Positions 1 to 8,590 of a stretch of DNA of 38,650 nucleotides are shown here, piece after piece. Source of the DNA: Rhodopirellula sp. (GTDB taxonomy: Bacteria > Planctomycetota > Planctomycetia > Pirellulales > Pirellulaceae). Position 1 is the first letter of the stretch. The number at the start of each line of letters is the position of its first letter. The DNA is taken from the NCBI GenBank assembly GCA_002689655.1, contig NZHC01000133.1, positions 1-38,650 on the forward strand, given 5' to 3'. The notes beneath the pieces were generated by a model. The model saw only the letters and a program-made list of their open reading frames with translations, ran no database searches and was not told where the DNA came from. Made by a program: the position numbers and the translations under genes.

Positions 1-2
1 CT

Positions 3-893
3 CAGGCGGATGGCAAACCAGCACCAGCGGGTGAAACACTGGTTTTCCGCACAGAGCTACGTGTTCCCATGCCGATCAAAACGGGCGTGGCGGTGCTGAG
101 CGTTGATAATGCCTTTGACCTGTATATCAATCGACGGCAGGTTGTGTCCGGGGACGAATGGAGCAAGCCACAAACGGTGGCACTGACCAAGTGGTTGAAG
201 GTGCAGAAAAATGACTCGGAACCGGCAAATCAGATTGAGATCATTGCCCGCAATGCTGGTTCGGGCCCGAATCTGGCCGGTTTGTTTTTCGAAGCAAAGT
301 TGATGCTGGAAGATGGCTCCAACATCACGCTCGCATCGGGTGCGGATTGGACCTATAGCGATGAGGTGCAAGCGAAAAAGAAATTGCGAACAGGAAAGCT
401 CCGTGGTCCCTGGAAGAAGATCGTCAGTGCCGGACGCCCGTCGGTTTATCAAGCCGTCGATGAAAAATTGCGAACCGGCTTGGCTCGAGGAAAGATGGGT
501 GATTTGCTGATGGTTCGCGCCGGGTTGGTGAAAAGTGATTTCCTGATGCGGTCGCTGGGGCGACCAAATCGTGATCAGATCGTGACGTCCAGGCCAGCAG
601 ACTTGACCACCTTGGAAGCCATTGATCTTTCCAATGGAGAAACCTTGTCGCGGGCGCTACACTCAGGTGCTCAGCAGTATGCGGACATGGAAGTGTCAGA
701 CCGGGAGTTGGTGCATCGGATTTTCATCGCCGCTTTGACGCGACCGCCCACGAGCGATGAATTGTCAGTTTGTCTTGTTGCATTGAGGCTGGCAAACGTG
801 GAAGGTGAGGATGAGTTGGCTGCGAGGGAACTCGTGGTGGAGGATCTGTTGTGGGCGGTTTTTATGATGCCAGAGTTCATCATGGTAAGGTAA
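3..893 (+). CDS. DUF1549/DUF1553 (PSCyt2/PSD1) protein, C-terminal part (5' truncated)
   Basis: The frame is open from the first bases of the window, so the start lies outside it and only about 296 C-terminal residues are seen. The stretch SLGRPNRDQIVTSRP followed by an ALxLxNG-like segment (EAIDLSNGETLSRAL) and then ALTRPPTSDEL is the typical ending of planctomycete DUF1553 proteins, which usually carry DUF1549 and often a cytochrome c-like or concanavalin-like domain further upstream. The first visible 100 residues, with strand-rich text such as LYINRRQVVSGDEW, fit an upstream beta-sandwich domain. These proteins are thought to be exported; their biochemical role is not established. The stop is 67 bases before a DUF1501 gene, the usual partner of this family, so the two are probably co-transcribed. 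Confidence 0.9.
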   Translation, partial: QADGKPAPAGETLVFRTELRVPMPIKTGVAVLSVDNAFDLYINRRQVVSGDEWSKPQTVALTKWLKVQKNDSEPANQIEIIARNAGSGPNLAGLFFEAKLMLEDGSNITLASGADWTYSDEVQAKKKLRTGKLRGPWKKIVSAGRPSVYQAVDEKLRTGLARGKMGDLLMVRAGLVKSDFLMRSLGRPNRDQIVTSRPADLTTLEAIDLSNGETLSRALHSGAQQYADMEVSDRELVHRIFIAALTRPPTSDELSVCLVALRLANVEGEDELAARELVVEDLLWAVFMMPEFIMVR

Positions 894-960
894 AGATTGG
901 GACAGACCTGATGGTGATGAGCCGAGGCGGATATGTGGTGCTGTCCTTGGAAGTGTAATT

Positions 961-2430
961 TTGCTAGCCATGATAAGCATGCGAGAGAAAATGAAAGTGG
1001 AATTGGAAGAAGCGATCGCGAGACGTCGTTTTCTCAAGAGCATGGCTGCCGCGGGTGCAGCGACCATGGCCATGGGCGCACCGAAAACGTTAACTGCCAA
1101 TGAAGAGGTGGTGCAGCCAGAGGCAACCGCTGATTCCTGCATCTTGATTTGGATGGGTGGTGGAATGGCCGCCCCGGACACGTTCGATCCGAAAACGTAT
1201 GTTCCCTACGAAGTAGGATTGCCCGTTGAAAAGATGGTCAGCACGTTTCCGGCGATCGATACAAAGGTCGACCAGATCAAAATCTGTGAAGGCCTTGAAA
1301 ATATTGCATCGGTGATGGATCGAGCGACGTTGATTCGTTCGGCTGTGCAGCCCGATCTCGGCAGTATTCTGCACTCTCGGCATCAGTATCATTGGCACAC
1401 CGGGTATGTCCCGCCACAGACGGTGGCATGTCCTCATCTGGGAGCCTGGATGGCAAAAGTGTTGGGGCCAAAAAATCCAGTCATTCCACCTTTTATTAAC
1501 ATCGGCCAGAGGCTTGAAGGCGTTGGTGAAAAAGAGGAGCTCAAAGCCTTTACAACTGCCGGTTTCTTTGGCAGTGAATTCGGTCCTATGAATCTGCCGT
1601 TTCCCGAGCAGGCGTCACAATCCGTCCTGCCGCCTAAAGGGATGAGTCCCGGTCGGTTCTCCAGTCGCGACCGTTTGTTCAGAAAACTTGTGACCAACAG
1701 TCCACAACGTGAGTTTGCGAGTGACTTTCATCAGGAGTCGATGTTGCGTTCAATGGACAACGCGTATCGGCTTTTGAGCAGCAAGGAACGGTCGGCGTTT
1801 GACATAACGCAGGAACCAAAAGAGAGCTACGAGAAATACGATACCTCGAGATTTGGGCGAGGCTGCCTGCTAGCTAGGCGGTTGGTGGAGTCAGGAGCAA
1901 GATTTGTAGAAGTGACCACCGAGTATGTCCCATTTCTGCATTGGGACACCCACGCGGACGGTCATCGGACCGTTGCCAGGATGCACAGCGAGATGGATCG
2001 CCCGATAGCACAGCTGATCCTTGATCTTGAATCGCGTGGCTTGCTGGATCGGACCTTGGTGATCATTGCGTCCGAGTTCAGTCGCGATGCGATTGTAGAG
2101 GGACGTCCCGGTTCATCGGCGAATGACCAGGCAACTCATAAAGTTGACAAGTTGGCAGACATGAAGCATTACGGGCTTCATCGGCACTTCACGGGTGGTA
2201 CAAGTGTGGTGATGTTTGGAGGTGGGACCAAGCGTGGCTTCCTGTATGGCAAGACTGCTGACGAGCGACCGTTGCTTGCGGTCGAAAACCCCGTCACCGT
2301 CACTGACATGCATGCCACGATCATGCATGCGATGGGGGTTAGCCCGAAGACTGGCTACGACATCGAGGGCCGCCCGTTTTATGTTACCGAAGATGGCAAA
2401 GGAAAGCCTGTTATGGAAATTTTTTCCTGA
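961..2430 (+). CDS. DUF1501 family protein with Tat-like signal
   Basis: This 489-residue protein has an N-terminal RRRFLKSMAAAGAATMA stretch, a twin-arginine-like signal followed by a hydrophobic alanine-rich segment, so export in folded form is likely. The body has DUF1501 features: an early ILIWMGGGMAAPDTFDPK segment, a central HWDTHADGH and a late IIASEFSRD segment. DUF1501 proteins share the alkaline phosphatase/sulfatase fold and regularly sit beside DUF1549/DUF1553 genes in planctomycetes, as here; the substrate is unknown. The start is uncertain: 961 is a TTG, and in-frame ATGs lie at 970, 979 and 991. A purine-rich GGAAG at about 950-954 lies 6 bases before the TTG, and GAGAG at 982-986 could serve the ATG at 991. 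All choices keep the twin-arginine signal. Confidence 0.92.
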   Translation: MLAMISMREKMKVELEEAIARRRFLKSMAAAGAATMAMGAPKTLTANEEVVQPEATADSCILIWMGGGMAAPDTFDPKTYVPYEVGLPVEKMVSTFPAIDTKVDQIKICEGLENIASVMDRATLIRSAVQPDLGSILHSRHQYHWHTGYVPPQTVACPHLGAWMAKVLGPKNPVIPPFINIGQRLEGVGEKEELKAFTTAGFFGSEFGPMNLPFPEQASQSVLPPKGMSPGRFSSRDRLFRKLVTNSPQREFASDFHQESMLRSMDNAYRLLSSKERSAFDITQEPKESYEKYDTSRFGRGCLLARRLVESGARFVEVTTEYVPFLHWDTHADGHRTVARMHSEMDRPIAQLILDLESRGLLDRTLVIIASEFSRDAIVEGRPGSSANDQATHKVDKLADMKHYGLHRHFTGGTSVVMFGGGTKRGFLYGKTADERPLLAVENPVTVTDMHATIMHAMGVSPKTGYDIEGRPFYVTEDGKGKPVMEIFS

Positions 2431-2622
2431 TCGGCGGTGAGTGGGTTGCGTGGAAAACTTCAATGCTTGTCCCGGAAAACGCTGTTCTTCCAGTCGGCGA
2501 CGCCAGACTCAAAGTGCGGTTAGCCGATTGGCCCGGGTAACCAGATTGCAGCGGGGTACACAGAGTGCGGCGGATCGCTGACAATCAACGCGTCTGAACG
2601 TCCCACAGGAAGGTCCACGTCG

Positions 2623-3645
2623 ATGGCTCGAAACGAACAACTGATCCGCCAGCACAAATTGTTGCAGCTGCTTGAGTACTCGCGTTTTGGTCGAACGCTT
2701 GATGAGTTACGAGCCGACTTGGTTGCCGATTTGGGACTTTCAAATTTGCATGAGCGAACGGTTCGCAGGGATGTGGAGGCATTGCAGGCGGCTGGATTTG
2801 ATATCCAAAATGACACTGTCGAAAGAGGCAAGGTGTACAAGCTTGGCCCCAACAATACAGGGGTGCATGAGATTGGTATCTCGGCGACTGAGTTGATCGC
2901 GTTGTCGATTGGACGGGAATTGCTCTATCCATTGATTGGGACGCAGTACTGGCGGGGGATTGAATCGTTCTGGAACAAGGTCCAGGAGTCTGTCCCCAAT
3001 GGAGTCTTTGATCATTACGCGCGCTATCGGAAAACGCTGCACGTGTTTGGATCGCCGCAGAAGAGTTACGAAAAACAGGAAGGGATGCTGAAGACGGTAC
3101 ACCGCGCAATTCTTGAGCATCGCGTGGTGGAAATCGAGTACGAGTCGGTCGGCAAACCCGCATCGACACGGCGGGTCGAACCGTACGGTTTGGCGGTATA
3201 TCAAAGTAGTATCTATGTAGTTGCCGCAGCCCCGGAGGTAGAAGATCCTGCTGATCGACTGAGGCACTGGAAGTTGGACCGCTTTCGGCATGCCACGGCC
3301 TTGGACGAATATTTTAAACCTGATCCGAATGTCGATTTGTCAGAGCATCTCGGAAAGTCGATTGGGATCTTTTCTGGTGAAGAGCCCACGCTCGTGCGAA
3401 TCAGATTGGGGCAACGGGCAGCAGCGTGGGTGCGTGAAGATCCATGGCATCCGGAACAAAAGTTGGAGACTCAGGAAGACGGTATTGCAGTTCTGACTGT
3501 GCCAGTGTCCCATCCCCGCGAAGTGCTTCCGAAGGTGCTTTCGCTGGGATCTGATGCAGAGGTTTTGGAACCCGTCTCGTTTCGCGAAGCTGTTGCCGAA
3601 TCGGTACGTGAGATGGCCGTTGCCTACGGAGAAGCGTCAGCTTGA
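2623..3645 (+). CDS. HTH-WYL domain transcriptional regulator
   Basis: This 340-residue protein has an N-terminal DeoR-like winged helix (about residues 1-70: RQHKLLQLLEYSRFGRTLDEL, then ERTVRRDVEAL as the recognition region). A WYL domain follows at about residues 165-235 (VVEIEYES, then RRVEPYGLAVYQSSIYVVAA), and then a WCX-like C-terminal domain. WYL regulators bind DNA through the HTH and sense a ligand, often nucleic acid or a nucleotide, through the WYL/WCX part. The gene stands alone, 190 bases after DUF1501 and 360 bases before the next gene, so its target is not evident from context. A 20-bp direct repeat starts 16 bases after its stop. The start ATG follows a purine-rich CCACAGGAAGG about 12 bases upstream. 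Confidence 0.9.
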   Translation: MARNEQLIRQHKLLQLLEYSRFGRTLDELRADLVADLGLSNLHERTVRRDVEALQAAGFDIQNDTVERGKVYKLGPNNTGVHEIGISATELIALSIGRELLYPLIGTQYWRGIESFWNKVQESVPNGVFDHYARYRKTLHVFGSPQKSYEKQEGMLKTVHRAILEHRVVEIEYESVGKPASTRRVEPYGLAVYQSSIYVVAAAPEVEDPADRLRHWKLDRFRHATALDEYFKPDPNVDLSEHLGKSIGIFSGEEPTLVRIRLGQRAAAWVREDPWHPEQKLETQEDGIAVLTVPVSHPREVLPKVLSLGSDAEVLEPVSFREAVAESVREMAVAYGEASA

Positions 3646-4006
3646 GGTGGATGATTTCCCGGGTTTGGTCGATCGAATTCGGGTTTGGTCGATCGAAGTC
3701 GGGTTGTGTCTATCGAGGACTGCGAATCGGCAGAGGTTGAGGTGAGACGCAGGAGTTCTTGTGGGGTTGGCGACAACAAATTGCGGTAAAACATGCGGCA
3801 GATGCGAGTGTTAAAACAACACTCAGGCTTGGTACGTTGGGAAGACGTTTGGACCGTGATTTGCCAATTCACGGCCGCGGTGGCTCCCAATAATCGGAAA
3901 AGAGGGGCTCTTCAGCCGAATTTGTCGACTTGGCTGTTCCGATGGTTCATGGAACCGTTAAATTAATGATGAGGGATTTCTAGGCTGCTTCAGGTGTATC
4001 AGTACC
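3646..4006. other. Intergenic stretch, no gene seen
   Basis: Apart from the 20-bp tandem array at its start I see no coding frame with family features. The last 50 bases before the ATG at 4007 are A/T-richer (TTAAATTAATGATG at about 3957-3970) and probably hold the promoter of the downstream operon, but no clear -35/-10 pair stands out. Confidence 0.5.
3661..3720 (+). repeat. 20-bp tandem repeat, three copies
   Basis: Copies at 3661-3680 and 3681-3700 (GGGTTTGGTCGATCGAATTC) differ at one base; the third at 3701-3720 is more diverged (five differences from copy 1). Each unit contains the palindrome TCGATCGA or a decayed form of it. The array lies just after the WYL regulator stop and before the exported TPR protein. 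Confidence 0.9.
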
Positions 4007-6013
4007 ATGTCCACTACTTCTTTTCCTACTGGTCGACGTAGTCGCCGACTGCCAGGTTTGTTCACATTACTCGGTTTGGCGTTGGTGTGGGGGTGGGTGG
4101 CGATTCCAGCTTCACATGGTCAAGGTCCTCCGCCCATCGGTGGTATTGATGCCGAGGAAAAAAACACGGCTGCTGTCTCGGCCGAGGCAAGACGTTTGGT
4201 GGAAGCGCTGGGATCGGACAGCTATGCGACTCGCTTGCAGGCTCGCGATAAGCTTCAGCGGATGGGATTGGAGGCGATCGATGAATTGCGGCGGGCCACA
4301 ACTAATTTAGACTCAGAAATTGCCTTGGCTGCCAAATCCATCGTGGGCAGCTATTCAATCGTATGGTTTATGGAGGATGATCCAAAAGTCGTCCGTGAGG
4401 CGCTCGAAGGGTACGGAGCCGAGTCAATTCCTGAGCGTCAGGCTCGGATCATGATGCTGGCTGAGTTGCCCGATCGCATCGGACTGCCGGCTCTGGTACG
4501 TATTGCCCGCTTTGAAAGCTCCACAGGTTTGAGTCGTAAAGCAACGATTGAGATCATGGAACAGGCGATCGATCCAAACCCAGCAAAGGGTAGGGCAAAC
4601 GCTGCCCTCATCAAGAAAGGTTTAGGATTGTCTGTGCGGCAGGCAACCGAGTGGCTTGAGGTTTACGCAGACGATCTTGCGAGCGGCCTGTACTCCGCAG
4701 ATCAGTGGCGCAGATTGGTACGAAAGCAGCGTGATGTGGTTGACTCCTTGTCTTCCGATGAGGTTACCAGGGAAAGTGTATTGAGCTTGGTGCGTATTTG
4801 TGCCGTTCGGGCTGCATCCATGGGCGATGAAGAAGAAGCATTGCGTTTGGCAGCTGAAAACATGGATCTCGTTCCTGCAGCTACTAATGATCTTATTGAA
4901 GCGAGCAATTGGGCGACCGACAATCAGCTGTACCCTTTCGTTTTTGAACTCTACGTCAAAAATCGGCCGATGTTTGATCGGTCGGCGGTGCTTCTCTACG
5001 GCTACGCGTACGCACTTCAAGGAGCAGGTGAAAAGCAGAAGGCGTCGCGGATTGCTGATCAGGCGTTTTCATTAAGTCCTTTGGGCCAAGCCAAAGGTGA
5101 AATTGAAGCTATGCAGCCCAAAGCGTTGGAAGAGCTCGCCAAGCTGCGCCGGGAAATAGCAGAAAACTTGCGTAAACGGGGAATGTTTGAATGGGCGGCA
5201 CGTGAATACAGACAAGTCGTTGATGCGTTGCCAATAACGGATCTTAATTCGCTGTCCTGCCGTATCCCGCTTTCCGATATGTACGGTGAGTTGGCGCGTC
5301 ATCAGGATGTCATTGACTTGATCGCACCGGTCATCGATCGAATGGCGAAGGACGGTGATTTTAAAGCGAGGGTAAACTCTGATTTCAATACGGGAGTGCG
5401 TGTCCAAGGTTGGCCTGCACGCCTCGAGTACCATTCAGCGTTGCGTGATCTCGAATTGCTTGAGTTGGCGAACAATGGGAATAGCGACGCTCAACGAGAG
5501 GCCAGTCTCGAGAAAGCGCGACAAAGGATGATGGCGGGGTATCGCGCCAATCCTCGAGATATCGATATTCTGATTAAAATGTACGGGATAGAAGGCGACG
5601 ATGAGTGGAGGGATGCTGTCAAAGTGCAGCTCGATAGTGCGAAAAGAGCCGGTCTCTTGGAGGTGAAAAGATGGGAGGCACGAGTTGCGCAGGGAGGGGC
5701 AGGATTGCAGACAGAGATGACTTTCGCTCAGGCGCTCAATAATTACGCGTGGTTGGTTTGCAACACGGAAGGTGATTTTAAGCAGGCACTAAAATACAGT
5801 CTTCGTTCAGTGAAAATTCTTGAAGATAGCGCAAGACTTGATACGTGCGGGAGGTGCTACTTTGCCGTTGGCGATTTTGAGAATGCTATTCGTGTGCAGA
5901 AGCGGGCCCTCGCGCTTGAACCTCATTCTCCGCCCTTGAAGCGACAACTGCTGGAGTTTGAAAAAGCGAAGAAGAAAGCGGACGCTGCCGCAGAAGATAC
6001 CAAAGCGAACTAA
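4007..6013 (+). CDS. Exported HEAT/TPR-like repeat protein
   Basis: The 668-residue product begins with a basic segment (GRRSRRLPG), a hydrophobic run (LFTLLGLALVWGWVAI) and ASHGQG, a likely signal peptide cleaved near residue 39. Residues about 60-200 form helical pairs of HEAT-like type (VEALGSDSYATRLQARDKL, then MGLEAIDELRRAT), as seen in many planctomycete exported proteins. The middle and C-terminal parts contain TPR-like helices (LVCNTEGDFKQALKYSLRSV, and CYFAVGDFENAIRVQKRAL near residues 620-645). The C-terminus is lysine and alanine rich. No catalytic motif is visible, so a scaffolding or protein-binding role in the periplasm is the best guess. The next gene, an exported beta-propeller, begins 42 bases downstream on the same strand, suggesting an operon. 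Confidence 0.85.
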   Translation: MSTTSFPTGRRSRRLPGLFTLLGLALVWGWVAIPASHGQGPPPIGGIDAEEKNTAAVSAEARRLVEALGSDSYATRLQARDKLQRMGLEAIDELRRATTNLDSEIALAAKSIVGSYSIVWFMEDDPKVVREALEGYGAESIPERQARIMMLAELPDRIGLPALVRIARFESSTGLSRKATIEIMEQAIDPNPAKGRANAALIKKGLGLSVRQATEWLEVYADDLASGLYSADQWRRLVRKQRDVVDSLSSDEVTRESVLSLVRICAVRAASMGDEEEALRLAAENMDLVPAATNDLIEASNWATDNQLYPFVFELYVKNRPMFDRSAVLLYGYAYALQGAGEKQKASRIADQAFSLSPLGQAKGEIEAMQPKALEELAKLRREIAENLRKRGMFEWAAREYRQVVDALPITDLNSLSCRIPLSDMYGELARHQDVIDLIAPVIDRMAKDGDFKARVNSDFNTGVRVQGWPARLEYHSALRDLELLELANNGNSDAQREASLEKARQRMMAGYRANPRDIDILIKMYGIEGDDEWRDAVKVQLDSAKRAGLLEVKRWEARVAQGGAGLQTEMTFAQALNNYAWLVCNTEGDFKQALKYSLRSVKILEDSARLDTCGRCYFAVGDFENAIRVQKRALALEPHSPPLKRQLLEFEKAKKKADAAAEDTKAN

Positions 6014-6055
6014 TGGATTTTTGAGAACCTCGCTTTTCCGAAAGGAATTCCGGAA

Positions 6056-7345
6056 GTGAATATGAACCGACAGCATGGGTGGTTGTGGAGCGTATTGTTG
6101 GTGGCTAGCTGGGCGTTTATGCACTCGCCGGCCTCGTTGGCACAGGATTGGCCGGTATGGCGTGGGCCCACTTTGGATGGCCATGCACCCGGAACAGCAG
6201 TGGCAACGGTGCCGCTGGTATGGTCTGAGAATCAAAACGTGGCGTGGCGGGCCAGCGTGCCTGGTAAAGGGCACGCTTCTCCGATCGTTGTGGGGGGAAG
6301 TGTTTTTTTGCTCACTCACGAAGAGCAGAATCAGACCATCTGTCTGCTGAAGTACAATGCCTCCAATGGCGCGCCGATGGGAAAGTTGGTGCTACACAGA
6401 GGTGTTATATCACCATCTTATTTGCACAAGAAAAACACAGTGGCTTCAAGCACGCCATCGAGTGACGGGAAGACTGTTTATGTGGTTGCGCAGGTGGGCG
6501 ATGCAATTTATGCTTCTGCTGTTTCTGTTCAGGGCCAACTACTATGGCAGCGGGCGATAGCACCTTATCGCGCCGCCGATGGTTGGTTTGGCTACGGTGC
6601 CTCGCCGTTGTTGGTTGGGAATGCTCTGGTGGTTCCCGTGGAAACCGATAACAGAGAAGGCGGGTTGTTTGCGGTGAGCAAAAGCAATGGTGCCCCGTTG
6701 TGGCGAGCGTTACGCCCCCAAGAGACTGGCTACTCGTCGCCAATTTTGGCAGAAATCGCGGGGCGTCCCCAGATTCTGATCAGCGGGGGGCACCAAGTGG
6801 CCGCCTATCAGCCGCAGGATGGTCGGTTGCTATGGCAGGTTAAGGCGACAAGCCGGACCACATGCGGGACCATGGTTTGGAAAAACAATATGGTGTTCGC
6901 AAGCGGGGGATTTCCTGAGCCCGGTACCTACGGTGTCATGGTGAATAAGCAGGGAGCAGAAGTGGTGTGGCAGAACCGGGTGAAGTGTTATGAGCAGTCG
7001 ATGGTGGTTGCTGGTGATTATTTGTATGGCTTTGCTGACAATGGCATTGCGTTTTGCTGGCGGTGTTCTGATGGACTGGAAATGTGGAAACAGCGCCTCG
7101 GTGGCCCCGTAAGCGCCTCCCCCCTGCTCGTTGGTGATCGAATTTACGCTTCCAACGAACGTGGAGTCACTTTTGTTTTTCGTGCTTCGCCGCAGGGATT
7201 TCAGTTGTTGGGAGAAAATGTTTTAGGGGATAGCTCCTTTGCGTCTCCGATCTATGCGGATGGCAAACTGTTTTTGCGTCACGCCTCCTCAAAGAATGGG
7301 GTGAGGCAGGAATTTTTGGTGGCCATTGCTAAAAACGTGAAGTGA
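6056..7345 (+). CDS. Exported PQQ-type beta-propeller protein
   Basis: The 429-residue product starts with a signal peptide (MNRQHGWLWSVLLVASWAF then ASLAQDW). The mature N-terminus QDWPVWRGP is the hallmark start of the planctomycete PQQ-binding-like or WD40-like propeller family. Repeats such as GHASPIVVGGSVFLLT, GYSSPILAEIAGRPQILISG and SASPLLVGDRIYAS are successive blades. No dehydrogenase catalytic motif is obvious, so this is more likely a structural or assembly-type propeller than an alcohol dehydrogenase. The start is either GTG at 6056 or ATG at 6062; AAAGGA at 6041-6046 lies 9 bases before the GTG and 15 before the ATG. It follows the TPR-like gene by 42 bases. Confidence 0.88.
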   Translation: MNMNRQHGWLWSVLLVASWAFMHSPASLAQDWPVWRGPTLDGHAPGTAVATVPLVWSENQNVAWRASVPGKGHASPIVVGGSVFLLTHEEQNQTICLLKYNASNGAPMGKLVLHRGVISPSYLHKKNTVASSTPSSDGKTVYVVAQVGDAIYASAVSVQGQLLWQRAIAPYRAADGWFGYGASPLLVGNALVVPVETDNREGGLFAVSKSNGAPLWRALRPQETGYSSPILAEIAGRPQILISGGHQVAAYQPQDGRLLWQVKATSRTTCGTMVWKNNMVFASGGFPEPGTYGVMVNKQGAEVVWQNRVKCYEQSMVVAGDYLYGFADNGIAFCWRCSDGLEMWKQRLGGPVSASPLLVGDRIYASNERGVTFVFRASPQGFQLLGENVLGDSSFASPIYADGKLFLRHASSKNGVRQEFLVAIAKNVK

Positions 7346-7399
7346 CCCTGGCCGCGTGTGTGTGATGCCAAGGCACGAGAACTCAGGCCAACCAGATAA

Positions 7400-7418
7400 A
7401 AAGTGCCTGCTGCACTTT
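7400..7418. terminator. Possible transcription-end hairpin after the propeller gene
   Basis: Perfect 7-bp stem (AAAGTGC with GCACTTT) and a CTGCT loop. No T-run follows on the plus strand; a run of T follows it only when read on the minus strand, where no gene ends. It is therefore a weak candidate. Confidence 0.3.
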
Positions 7419-7638
7419 GAACAAACCAAAAACAGTATAATTTGGAGCTTCAAGGGGTGATGCCTCCTGCCCACCCAAAGAGAATTTACGCGTTGTGTTG
7501 ACGCAGCTTGTGTTGGTTGTCTTTTACAAAGAAGCCACCGACGTGCCTTGCGATTACCCTCGCATTTGGTTCTCAACGAAGGTTCTGATAGTACCTCTTT
7601 TAAACGGGCGTTAGGATGCTTTGTAAAGGCTATAGTGT

Positions 7639-7660
7639 CTGCTCGAAGCTTCGTGAGCAG
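7639..7660. promoter_or_regulatory. Operator-like inverted repeat upstream of the carbohydrate cluster
   Basis: CTGCTC at 7639-7644 is repeated inverted as GAGCAG at 7655-7660, and the centre contains the 10-bp palindrome CGAAGCTTCG (7644-7653). It lies about 140 bases upstream of the first gene of the three-gene carbohydrate cluster. A regulator-binding role is inference. Confidence 0.35.
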
Positions 7661-7797
7661 TTTGGTAGCTCGCCTTGATGGTTAAGCCATACCGGGTTGG
7701 GAATGTTGTTTCCGCTTGTGAATTGTTTTGATTATCGGTTTTCGATGGTAACTTCGATGGCCGTTTCCGTGTTCCTATTTCATGGTTCTGTATCCGT

Positions 7798-8493
7798 ATG
7801 AAACCTGTTGTCCAGATATCGCTTGATTTAACGACGATTCAAGAAGCGCTTGAGACTGCCGAGCTGGCAATACGAGCGGGGGTTGATTGGTTGGAAGCCG
7901 GTACGCCTTTGATTCTAGCGGAGGGTTTGCATGGCGTGCAGCGGCTTCGGGAACGTTTTCCGGAGGTCCCGATTGTTGCGGACTTGAAGACAATGGATGG
8001 GGGATACCTTGAAGCAGAAATGATGGCAAAAGCTGGGGCGACTCATGTCGTGGTGATGGCTCAAGCGCATGAGGAAACGATCAAGTGCGTTGTAAAAGCG
8101 GGCAGTGATTATGGAATCGGCGTGATGGGGGATAACCTGGGTTACACCACCATGGTTGATGGTGCAAAACGCTTGCAGGATCTGGGTTGCGGCTACATTG
8201 TGCATCACATTGGTTACGATGAGCGGCGTGGTATCGCTGCCCGCGGTAAACGGATGCCAAGTCCATTGGATGACCTGCGAGCTGTAGTCGATGCAGTGGA
8301 CGTCCCTGTCCAAGCGGTTGGCGGACTTTCAATTGAGCAGGCGATCGCTTGTCCGCGTTATGGAGCACCGCTCGTAGTGTTGGGGGCGCCACTGACGATT
8401 GATGCAGACGCATTCAAGACTGCTGATGGTGATCTTGAAAGCTCATTAAGACTGATTTGTGAGCAAGTACACGCACAGGAACAGTCAAGTTGA
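7798..8493 (+). CDS. HUMPS-family enzyme (3-hexulose-6-P synthase / 3-keto-L-gulonate-6-P decarboxylase type)
   Basis: This 231-residue protein covers the full single-domain barrel of the orotidine-5'-phosphate decarboxylase suprafamily. Visible active-site features are D10 at the end of strand 1 (ISLDL), E33 (LEAGTP), the signature ADLKTMDGG with D62, K64 and D67, H136/H137 in VHHIGYDERRG, and the phosphate-binding end (AVGGLSIEQA, then VVLGAPLT). These positions match those known for E. coli UlaD and for hexulose phosphate synthases. The H-x-GYD pattern is nearer to hexulose phosphate synthase, but no isomerase (PHI) partner is adjacent, so the substrate is open. Such enzymes use Mg2+ and a phosphorylated keto-sugar. 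The gene leads a same-strand trio with a polyol-dehydrogenase-like enzyme and a TIM-barrel epimerase. Confidence 0.85.
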   Translation: MKPVVQISLDLTTIQEALETAELAIRAGVDWLEAGTPLILAEGLHGVQRLRERFPEVPIVADLKTMDGGYLEAEMMAKAGATHVVVMAQAHEETIKCVVKAGSDYGIGVMGDNLGYTTMVDGAKRLQDLGCGYIVHHIGYDERRGIAARGKRMPSPLDDLRAVVDAVDVPVQAVGGLSIEQAIACPRYGAPLVVLGAPLTIDADAFKTADGDLESSLRLICEQVHAQEQSS

Positions 8494-8590
8494 TCTGAAA
8501 AACGTCGAAGGTTGTAGCCCCACATAAATTTGAATCGTTCTGGACTAATATTTCCTGCCCAAATGGCCTAAGGCACAGAGAGAACACTTC

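Larger units (their letters stand above)
7346..7797. other. Intergenic stretch with two inverted repeats
   Basis: No gene is seen in this 450-base stretch. It contains a 7-bp stem with a 5-base loop (7400-7406 with 7412-7418), about 55 bases after the beta-propeller stop, and an inverted repeat at 7639-7660 about 140 bases before the next start codon. Confidence 0.5.

Noticed and set aside
2585-3169. A 194-codon minus-strand frame opposite the WYL regulator gene.
   Set aside because: The plus-strand frame has clear HTH and WYL features; the antisense text is low in hydrophobic periodicity and has no motif.
3661-3720. Possible CRISPR-like array.
   Set aside because: The 20-bp units are directly adjacent with no spacers, and no cas gene is present.
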